DNA from: Paracoccaceae bacterium
GTDB lineage: Bacteria > Pseudomonadota > Alphaproteobacteria > Rhodobacterales > Rhodobacteraceae
Length of the DNA: 13,046 nt
Direction of reading: 5' to 3'
Assembly (NCBI GenBank): GCA_013214715.1
Contig: JABSSB010000027.1
Coordinates: forward strand, 1-13,046
The notes under the pieces are model-generated. The model searched no databases. It had not been told where the DNA came from and was given only the letters and a program-made list of their open reading frames with translations. This document shows, piece after piece, positions 7,820-13,046 of the stretch (position 1 is the stretch's first letter; each line of letters begins with the position of its first letter). The position numbers were made by a program, and so were the translations under genes.

Positions 7820-8494
7820 ATGGAGTCGCTCTCGTTTTCCTTTCATGACACCACGTTTCACGCCCTTGCATCCGGCGCGCTTTGGTGGCCGTCGCGGCAA
7901 AGCCTGCTGGTGGCCGATCTGCATTTGGGCAAATCCGAAAGGATCGCCCGGCGCGGTGGCAGCGCCCTGCCCCCTTATGAAACCCGTGACACGCTTTCAC
8001 GATTGGCGCGAGATCTACAATCCGTAGATGCGCGCAGCGTGATCTGTCTCGGTGACAGCTTTGACGACAGCGCCGCCTGCGCCGCCTTAAATCCGGAAGA
8101 TCGCCAGACGCTTAGTGCGTTTCAAAAGGCGCGGGAGTGGGTCTGGATCACTGGCAATCACGATCCTGCCCTGCCCGGTATCGACGGGCGCGCTGTGCCC
8201 GAGATGGAACTAGACAATCTGCACCTGCGCCACATCGCCTTGCCCGGCGCACGCGGCGAAATTTCAGCGCATTACCACCCCAAGGCCGCAATCCGGACCC
8301 GCGCAAGACGCATTACCCGTCCCGCCTTTCTGATGGATGCAGACCGGCTGATACTGCCAGCCTATGGCACCTATACCGGCGGGCTTTACAGTCATGACCC
8401 GGCCTTGTCCCAACTGATGGGTCCAGAAGCCGAGGCGATCCTGACCGGGCACCCTGTGCTGCGCCTGCCTATGCCACGGGCCGAACTGGTCTGA
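7820..8494 (+). CDS. pdeM: PdeM-type ligase-associated calcineurin-like phosphoesterase
   Basis: Metallophosphoesterase of the ligase-associated DNA damage response family, expected to act as a nuclease or phosphodiesterase with two metal ions. The product is 224 residues. Metal-ligand motifs are in order: D33 and H35 in VADLHLGKSER, D79 in CLGDSFDD, N113-H114 in TGNHDP, then H151 and H153 in AHYHP. The final GLYSHDPAL segment near the C-terminus is also family-typical. The ATG at 7820 is preferred because the opening SFHDTTFHALASGALWWP matches the family. An upstream in-frame ATG at 7694 would add 42 Arg/Pro-rich residues lying over the hairpins. The ribosome site is weak (AGG very close to the ATG). 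The usual neighbours (DEXH helicase, ATP-dependent ligase, exonuclease) are absent from the window. It converges directly on the next gene. Confidence 0.9.
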   Translation: MESLSFSFHDTTFHALASGALWWPSRQSLLVADLHLGKSERIARRGGSALPPYETRDTLSRLARDLQSVDARSVICLGDSFDDSAACAALNPEDRQTLSAFQKAREWVWITGNHDPALPGIDGRAVPEMELDNLHLRHIALPGARGEISAHYHPKAAIRTRARRITRPAFLMDADRLILPAYGTYTGGLYSHDPALSQLMGPEAEAILTGHPVLRLPMPRAELV

Positions 8495-8743
8495 TCATCC
8501 CTTTGGACCGGGCGCGGTAAAACCAGCGGCTTTGTGTGACCCATCGCAATAGGGCTTGTTCTGCGACACGCCGCAACGACACATGAACGAGGATTACACC
8601 ACGTTGAGCCGCGTGCCCGTGCCCGAGGTGATCTCGATATTGCCTTTGATCTGGAGAGGCCCGTCCGCATGCGCAATCACCTCAAACGGGCCCCCATAAT
8701 CCGTGATGGTGCTGTCGCGCGGCTCCGGCTCTCCGGTCGCACT
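8495..8743 (-). pseudogene. Severed 3' part of the CDGSH gene: linker plus second CDGSH domain
   Basis: Read in the same frame as the upstream iron-sulfur gene, this stretch gives 49 sense codons, a TAA at 8594-8596, 32 more codons and a TGA at 8495-8497. The first part contains GGPFEVIAHADGPLQIKGN, the usual linker strand before a second CDGSH domain. The last part is an intact CDGSH motif with all four cluster ligands (CRCGVSQNKPYCDGSH, codons 5-20 of that segment). No shift of frame is needed anywhere. The segment is therefore the C-terminal third of a protein whose reading is stopped twice. An ATG at 8584 could begin a 29-residue peptide but has no ribosome site. I infer pseudogenisation of this part; stop-codon readthrough or sequence error are alternatives. 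Confidence 0.75.
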
Positions 8744-9130
8744 TTACCCATCCTCGACATGGGCATAGTCGCAAAACGGTTTGTTCTGGGATTTGCCACA
8801 ACGACACAGCGTGGCGCGCTGCATCGGCTCGCCGTCTACAGTCAGATCTCCGGCCAAGGCCAGCGGTCCGTTTTCCAAAACAGCCATCCGGTTCACCCCC
8901 GGCGGCGTTTCATACAGACCATCATCCAATCGCTTGAAGGTCAGAGCCCCCGACGGGCAGGAGCGGATCATGGCTGCAATCTCTTCCGCTGGGGCAGCAT
9001 CGGGATCAACCCAAGGGCGGCGCGACCGGTCAAAGACCTGCGGCAATTTCAGAAAACAGTTCCGTGCATGGATACAGCGCTTCATCTCGAAGCCGATTTC
9101 AATATCCTTGCCCGCATAGGTTTTGGCCAT
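8744..9130 (-). CDS. Ferredoxin-like + CDGSH iron-sulfur protein, truncated by in-frame stop
   Basis: Open part of 128 residues. Residues 5-66 match the Fer4_19/YjdI-type domain: C19 and C25 in RCIHARNCF, the RRPWVDPDAAP segment, and C58 in RSCPSGALTF. Residues 83-128 form a CDGSH-type domain, with the 2Fe-2S ligands C109, C111, C120 and H124 in CRCGKSQNKPFCDYAH, where the name-giving DGSH reads DYAH. These proteins normally carry a second CDGSH domain and reach a little over 200 residues. Here a TAA follows G128 exactly where the family continues with a G-F-type stretch. The start at 9130 is chosen because GGAGGGAG (9135-9142 on the complement) sits upstream; an ATG 11 codons earlier lacks this. 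The truncated product keeps complete ligand sets for the ferredoxin-like and first CDGSH domains and could fold. Function of the family is electron transfer or unknown. Confidence 0.78.
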   Translation of the reverse strand: MAKTYAGKDIEIGFEMKRCIHARNCFLKLPQVFDRSRRPWVDPDAAPAEEIAAMIRSCPSGALTFKRLDDGLYETPPGVNRMAVLENGPLALAGDLTVDGEPMQRATLCRCGKSQNKPFCDYAHVEDG

Positions 9131-9189
9131 TGCGCTCCCTCCGACCTGATCCCCAACATCCATAGGCCGAAGGGACAGATTGTCATGCC

Positions 9190-10083
9190 TTAGGCGGTCA
9201 GCCCTTCGGGTTCAGGCAGCCCATTGGCGCGGCAGCAGGCCGTGATTGTGTTGGCCAGCAGGCAGGCGATGGTCATCGGCCCCACCCCGCCTGGAACCGG
9301 CGTGATCGCGCCCGCCACGGCGGCGGCGCTGTCAAAATCCACATCGCCCACAAGACGCGTACCACCTTCGGGCTTTTCGATGCGGTTGATGCCCACATCA
9401 ATCACCGTCGCGCCGGGTTTGATCCAATCGCCGGGCACCATCTGAGGCCGCCCCACGGCCGCCACAACAATGTCCGCGCGGCGCACGACCTCGGGCAAGT
9501 CCTTGGTGCGCGAATGGGCGATGGTGACCGTGCAGCTATCGCCCAGCAAAAGTTGTGCCATCGGCTTGCCAACGATGTTGGACCGCCCGATCACCACCGC
9601 ATCCAGCCCCGACAGGGAACCGTGGTGATCGCGCAGCATCATCAAACAGCCCAGCGGCGTGCAGGGCACCATGGATTTCTGGCCCGTGCCCAAAAGTCCG
9701 ACATTCGAAATATGGAATCCATCCACATCCTTGGCCGGGTCGATCGCGTTGATCACCAGATCTTCGTTCAGATGGCCCGGCAAGGGCAGCTGCACCAGAA
9801 TGCCGTGAATCGTGTCATCCTTGTTCAGCTCATCAATCAGCGCCAAAAGCTCATCTTCGGGCGTATCAGCCGGCAGTTTCTTTTCAACCGACGTCATCCC
9901 GACCTCGACCGTCTGCTTGCCCTTGTTGCGGACATAAACCTGCGAGGCCGGATCTTCGCCCACCAGAACCACGGCCAGACCCGGGGTGATGCCGTGATCC
10001 TGCTTCAGCCGCGTCACATGCTCGGCCACCTGGCCCCGCACCTTGGCCGCAAAGGCCTTTCCGTCGATGATCGTCGCCGTCAT
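9190..10083 (-). CDS. folD: FolD, methylene-THF dehydrogenase / methenyl-THF cyclohydrolase
   Basis: Bifunctional cytosolic enzyme that oxidises 5,10-methylene-THF to methenyl-THF with NADP+ and hydrolyses this to 10-formyl-THF. The product is 297 residues, usual for the family. With the start at 10083, the catalytic residues fall at the same numbers as in E. coli FolD: Y50 and K54 in YVRNKGK, Q98 in GILVQLPLPG, D121 in KDVDGF. Further signatures are PCTPLG, the Rossmann motif GRSNIVGKPMAQLLL and the C-terminal PGGVGPMTIACLL. In-frame ATGs at 10098 and 10149 would lengthen the N-terminus without homology. GACGGGA lies just before the ATG. It follows the small secreted-protein gene after 22 bp and probably shares a transcript with fhs. 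Confidence 0.96.
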   Translation of the reverse strand: MTATIIDGKAFAAKVRGQVAEHVTRLKQDHGITPGLAVVLVGEDPASQVYVRNKGKQTVEVGMTSVEKKLPADTPEDELLALIDELNKDDTIHGILVQLPLPGHLNEDLVINAIDPAKDVDGFHISNVGLLGTGQKSMVPCTPLGCLMMLRDHHGSLSGLDAVVIGRSNIVGKPMAQLLLGDSCTVTIAHSRTKDLPEVVRRADIVVAAVGRPQMVPGDWIKPGATVIDVGINRIEKPEGGTRLVGDVDFDSAAAVAGAITPVPGGVGPMTIACLLANTITACCRANGLPEPEGLTA

Positions 10084-10105
10084 TGTCCCGTCTTTCATTG
10101 TCTTG

Positions 10106-10579
10106 TTACCGGCGCTTGAACTGCACCTGATGTGTCCAGCTTTCCCCATCGGTGAGGGTCAGACTGTTGAACTGCAAAATCTGCAGCATGTCATAGAACG
10201 TCCCGCTGAATTGCAGCCCCTGCGCCATGAAGAATTCAGTCGCCCGAATATTCGATGTCACCCGTGCCATCACCGCCCGCGCGCGATAAAGCGTCCGGAA
10301 GACCTCATCATCCAAGGCGACAATGATCAGACTGTCGGCATCCGCGCCCTTGGCAAAGGCAGAATACCGCGGAGCATAAGGCACCTCTCGCTGAGAGATG
10401 GTCAGCATGGTCGCAAATTCGATACGAATATCACGATTGGCAGGCGGCGTGATTTCCAGCACCCGGTCAAAGACTTCGGTGCTGGTAACCGCGGGGTAGT
10501 AATAGCCCTCATGCCGGGTCTGCGCAGTCAGGGGGGTGGCCATCAGCATCACCAACAAAGCGGCGCATAGGTTTCGCAT
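10106..10579 (-). CDS. Small secreted/periplasmic protein of unknown function, between fhs and folD
   Basis: The product is 157 residues. A signal peptide is clear: MRN, a hydrophobic core LCAALLVMLMATP and a likely signal peptidase I site after A19 (PLTA/QT). The mature part opens with RHEGYYYP (22-29) and contains RYSAFAKGADADSLIIVALDDE (71-92) and RTLYRARAVMARVTS (95-109). It ends in a mixed strand region with GESWTHQVQF. No cysteine is left after cleavage, and there are no further membrane segments or enzyme motifs that I recognise. I have the impression of similar proteins beside folD in other Rhodobacterales, but cannot confirm this here. AGGGAG (10588-10593 on the complement) gives good spacing for the ATG at 10579; an ATG two codons earlier is less well spaced. 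Function unknown. Confidence 0.8.
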   Translation of the reverse strand: MRNLCAALLVMLMATPLTAQTRHEGYYYPAVTSTEVFDRVLEITPPANRDIRIEFATMLTISQREVPYAPRYSAFAKGADADSLIIVALDDEVFRTLYRARAVMARVTSNIRATEFFMAQGLQFSGTFYDMLQILQFNSLTLTDGESWTHQVQFKRR

Positions 10580-10622
10580 TATCATATCTCCCTGACATTG
10601 GCCCGGCGACCCGGGTGTGCAA

Positions 10623-10648
10623 CGCGCCACCGGTGTCCCGGCGGCGCG
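10623..10648 (-). terminator. Strong hairpin after fhs, terminator or processing element
   Basis: On the minus-strand transcript CGCGCCGCCGG pairs with CCGGTGGCGCG across a GACA loop: 11 pairs in a row, one of them G-U. On the plus strand the same position would be an A-C mismatch, so the fold favours the fhs-sense RNA. It begins 7 bases after the fhs stop and lies before the secreted-protein gene. No T run follows. It could cause partial termination or protect the fhs message 3' end while allowing readthrough to folD. Confidence 0.5.
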
Positions 10649-10655
10649 GCCGTGA

Positions 10656-12332
10656 TTAGAACAGGCCTTCGACCTGCCCGTCGGCATTGAGCATGATCTG
10701 CTCGGCCGAGGGCACACGCGGCAGGCCCGGCATGGTCATGATCTCACCGCAGATTACTACGACGAACCCTGCCCCCGCGCTCAGCCGCACTTCGCGCACA
10801 GGCAAGCTGTGGCCCGTCGGTGCGCCACGCAGGTTGGGATCGGTCGAGAAGGAATACTGCGTCTTGGCCATGCAGACCGGCAGATCGCCATAGCCCTGAT
10901 CTTCCCATTGTTTCAGCTGATCGCGGATTTTCTTGTCGGCGATCACCTCATCAGCGCGATAGATCGATTTCGCAATGCGTTCGATCTTCTGGAACAGCGG
11001 CAGATCATCGTTGTAGAGCGGCGCAAACTGCGACACGCCGCTTTCAGCGATTTCGACCACGCGGTTGGCCAGCGCCTCTGTACCTTCAGACCCCAAAGCC
11101 CAGTGCTTGCACAGGATCGCCTCGGATCCTTGGGTGGCCACGTAGTCCATCACCGCTTGCACTTCGGCATCCGTGTCCCCCGCGAAATGGTTGACCGCGA
11201 CGATCACCGGTACGCCAAAGCTTTTGACATTGCCGATATGGCGACCAAGGTTCGCACAGCCGTTTTCGACCGCTTCGACGTTTTCGGCCCCCAGATCGGC
11301 CTTGGCGACGCCACCATTCATCTTCATTGCCCGCACGGTCGCGACAATCACCACGCAATCAGGTGCCAGACCGGCCTTGCGGCATTTGATGTTCATGAAT
11401 TTCTCGGCGCCGAGATCAGCACCAAACCCAGCTTCAGTCACCACGTAATCCGCCAGCTTCAGGGCGGTCGTGGTGGCGATGACCGAATTGCAGCCATGCG
11501 CAATATTGGCAAAGGGCCCGCCATGCACAAAGGCCGGGTTGTTTTCCAGCGTCTGCACCAGATTGGGCTGCATCGCGTCTTTCAGCAGCACGGTCATCGC
11601 ACCATCGGCCTTGATGTCGCGTGCGTAAACTGGAGAGCGGTCGCGGCGATAGGCCACGATGATGTCGCCCAGACGTTTTTGCAGATCGTCCAGATCATTG
11701 GCGAGACACAGGCAGGCCATCACTTCCGACGCCACCGTGATGTCGAACCCAGCTTCGCGCGGGAAGCCGTTGGCCACGCCGCCCAGCGAAGCTGTGATCT
11801 GGCGCAAGGCGCGGTCGTTCATATCGACCACGCGGCGCCAGACAACACGGCGAATGTCGATCTCAAGCTCGTTGCCCCAATAGATATGGTTGTCGATCAT
11901 CGCCGACAGCAGATTGTGGGCCGAGGTGATGGCGTGAAAATCCCCGGTGAAATGCAGGTTCATTTCCTCCATGGGGACAACCTGCGCATAGCCGCCCCCG
12001 GCGGCCCCGCCCTTCATGCCGAAACAGGGCCCCAGAGAGGCTTCGCGAATACAGATCGCGGCCTTTTTCCCAATGCGGTTCAACCCATCGCCCAGACCTA
12101 CGGTGGTCGTGGTCTTGCCCTCACCCGCCGGGGTCGGGTTGATCGCCGTCACGAGGATCAGCTTGCCGTTATCGTTGCCCTGTACCGAGGAAATGAACTC
12201 CTGGCTGACCTTGGCCTTGTCATGGCCATAGGGCAGCAGGCTGTCGGAATCGATGCCCAGCTTGGCGCCGATCTCCTGAATGGGTTTCTTCTGCGCCTCG
12301 CGCGCAATTTCAATGTCGGATTTGAAGCTCAT
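10656..12332 (-). CDS. fhs: Fhs, formate-tetrahydrofolate ligase
   Basis: Cytosolic enzyme that makes 10-formyl-THF from formate, THF and ATP. The product is 558 residues, the standard length. It carries the P-loop TPAGEGKTTT (67-76, K73), preceded by LILVTAINP. Downstream are GLGDGLNRIG, LGPCFGMKGGAAGGGYAQV, the conserved VMACLCLANDLDDL stretch, EAGFGADLGAEKFM and a C-terminal GEIMTMPGLPRVP. All read without interruption. GGGAG (12340-12344 on the complement) precedes the ATG at 12332; an ATG 14 codons upstream gives a non-homologous extension. It is followed by the secreted-protein gene and folD on the same strand. With FolD it forms the reversible formate to methylene-THF route. In marine Rhodobacterales this route is linked to oxidation of C1 units from methylated compounds; that link here is inference. 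Confidence 0.97.
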   Translation of the reverse strand: MSFKSDIEIAREAQKKPIQEIGAKLGIDSDSLLPYGHDKAKVSQEFISSVQGNDNGKLILVTAINPTPAGEGKTTTTVGLGDGLNRIGKKAAICIREASLGPCFGMKGGAAGGGYAQVVPMEEMNLHFTGDFHAITSAHNLLSAMIDNHIYWGNELEIDIRRVVWRRVVDMNDRALRQITASLGGVANGFPREAGFDITVASEVMACLCLANDLDDLQKRLGDIIVAYRRDRSPVYARDIKADGAMTVLLKDAMQPNLVQTLENNPAFVHGGPFANIAHGCNSVIATTTALKLADYVVTEAGFGADLGAEKFMNIKCRKAGLAPDCVVIVATVRAMKMNGGVAKADLGAENVEAVENGCANLGRHIGNVKSFGVPVIVAVNHFAGDTDAEVQAVMDYVATQGSEAILCKHWALGSEGTEALANRVVEIAESGVSQFAPLYNDDLPLFQKIERIAKSIYRADEVIADKKIRDQLKQWEDQGYGDLPVCMAKTQYSFSTDPNLRGAPTGHSLPVREVRLSAGAGFVVVICGEIMTMPGLPRVPSAEQIMLNADGQVEGLF

Positions 12333-12500
12333 GACCCGCTCCCAATTGGTCTGTCCCTGCATGCCGCGGCACACGCCCGGGCATATGAGGCGATCCTTAC
12401 GCGCCCTGTCACGCAGGAAGGGGCCGTTTTCCGACCGATTTACGCCTCCTTGCGGCAGAGGTCATAACCGGACGTCGCCAATCGGAAACCCGCGCCGCAA
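12333..12500 (-). promoter_or_regulatory. Spacer between the MOSC gene and fhs, probable fhs leader/promoter region
   Basis: This 168-bp gap follows the MOSC stop and precedes fhs, so the fhs promoter may lie here or further upstream. I could not identify convincing -35/-10 elements. On the minus strand it holds a perfect Shine-Dalgarno string AAGGAGG (12445-12451) with no start codon at normal distance, and an 18-codon open frame (12465 down to 12409) with consecutive Arg codons AGG AGG CGT. GGTCG/CGGCC around an AAAA-rich loop and CCTG/CAGG just after it are small possible stems. None of this is enough to name a riboswitch or leader peptide. Confidence 0.3.
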
Positions 12501-13046
12501 TCAGCGCCCCTGTGGGGCCCATGCGCGTTGCGCCGGCACGACCAAACGCAACTGGTCTCCAATGTGCAACGCTCCAGGCCTTTCGACCCAGGCCGTCACC
12601 CCACGCCGCCCACGCGCTGCGCCCACAAACCCTTTTCCCATCCCTTCGGCCTCCTTGTTCATTTCCTTGGCCGGGTAAATGCAGGGAGCATTCAGCATAT
12701 CGATCACGAGAGTTACGCCATCCGGCCCCTGTAGCCGCGAGGAGGGCGGGATATGCGTGAAATCAGGAATGCCCCGCACCACCAGCGATACCCCCACCCA
12801 TGCGGGATCAATTCCGCCGATCCCCATGGCCTCGGCGATTTGGGCCAACTCCTCTTCGCTCATAATCGACAGCTGCCGCGTATTGGCGATCTCCGTCGCC
12901 TTATCATACAACAGCTTGACCCGCACACAGGCCGGGCGCCTGCGACCGGAATGGCGCGCACCGGGGGGCCCGTCCCATCCGATCTCCAACGCATCCGCCT
13001 CAGTCGAGCGGATGCCCGGCGCCTTGGGATCGACCTGCCCCAACCA
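12501..13046 (-). CDS. MOSC domain-containing protein (5' end beyond window)
   Basis: The C-terminal 181 or so residues of a MOSC-domain protein (the domain shared by molybdenum cofactor sulfurases, YiiM and mARC). Visible landmarks are W-L-G-Q-V at the window edge, a RRPACVRV stretch, TRQLSIMSEEELAQI, WVGVSLVVRGIPDFTHIPPSSRL, and DMLNAPC with the conserved cysteine at about residue 121 of the visible part. RRGVTAWVERPGALHIGDQLRL then closes the domain. The frame runs open to the last base of the window and the first visible residues match the family interior, so the start lies to the right. MOSC proteins are thought to handle molybdenum cofactor sulfur or N-hydroxylated substrates; the substrate here is unknown. 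It is co-directional with fhs but 168 bp away. Confidence 0.85.
   Translation of the reverse strand, partial: WLGQVDPKAPGIRSTEADALEIGWDGPPGARHSGRRRPACVRVKLLYDKATEIANTRQLSIMSEEELAQIAEAMGIGGIDPAWVGVSLVVRGIPDFTHIPPSSRLQGPDGVTLVIDMLNAPCIYPAKEMNKEAEGMGKGFVGAARGRRGVTAWVERPGALHIGDQLRLVVPAQRAWAPQGR

Noticed and set aside
8495..8743. A frameshift as explanation for the split CDGSH gene
   Set aside because: Careful codon counting shows both CDGSH domains in the same frame; only two TAA codons interrupt it.
8669..9193. A 174-codon plus-strand open frame
   Set aside because: Antisense to the ferredoxin-CDGSH gene, with no recognisable domain; the minus strand shows clear cluster-ligand motifs.
10809..12467. 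A 552-codon open frame on the plus strand
   Set aside because: It lies antisense to fhs, has His/Arg/Gln-rich composition with no recognisable domain, and owes its openness to GC-rich third codon positions of fhs.
12333..12500. A riboswitch in front of fhs
   Set aside because: Only short stems are visible and I could not match any known riboswitch consensus by eye.
1..13046. CRISPR array, insertion sequence, integrase, prophage or toxin-antitoxin genes
   Set aside because: No regularly spaced repeats, terminal inverted repeats, transposase motifs or phage genes were seen; the content is chromosomal backbone.

Overview
The window looks like chromosomal DNA of an alphaproteobacterium of the Rhodobacterales (Roseobacter-type marine bacteria). 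The evidence is GC-rich coding, the gene order of a tad/cpa pilus operon ending in two TPR lipoproteins, a prepilin peptidase and an AAA+ ATPase, and an fhs - small secreted protein - folD cluster. This assignment rests on recognising protein families by eye; no search was run.

Left half (1-7675, + strand): the assembly part of a tight-adherence (Tad/Flp) type IV pilus operon. In order it holds the 3' part of cpaE/tadZ (polar localisation ATPase, cut by the window edge), cpaF/tadA (secretion ATPase), tadB and tadC (inner-membrane platform), two consecutive TPR lipoproteins of the TadD type, a small TadV/CpaA prepilin peptidase, and an uncharacterised AAA+ ATPase with an N-terminal winged-helix-like region. 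Gaps are -1 to 25 bp, so this is probably one transcript. The pilin, secretin and OmpA-like genes are not in the window and presumably lie upstream. A GC-rich hairpin follows the last gene.

Middle (7676-9130): a leader with two mutually exclusive GC-rich stems precedes pdeM, a calcineurin-like phosphoesterase of the ligase-associated DNA repair set, here without its usual helicase and ligase partners. Its stop codon abuts the end of a convergent iron-sulfur protein gene. That gene should encode a ferredoxin-like domain plus two CDGSH domains, but two in-frame TAA codons interrupt it. The first 128 codons remain open, and the second CDGSH domain survives in the same frame downstream.

Right half (9190-13046, - strand): a tetrahydrofolate one-carbon cluster read right to left. 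It holds a MOSC-domain protein (5' end beyond the window), fhs (formate-THF ligase), a small secreted protein of unknown function, and folD (methylene-THF dehydrogenase/cyclohydrolase). Fhs and FolD together interconvert formate, formyl-, methenyl- and methylene-THF.

No tRNA, rRNA, CRISPR array, insertion sequence or prophage gene was seen. Most of the window is ordinary chromosomal backbone. The items most worth a second look are the doubly interrupted CDGSH gene, the tad-linked AAA+ ATPase, and the secreted protein between fhs and folD.
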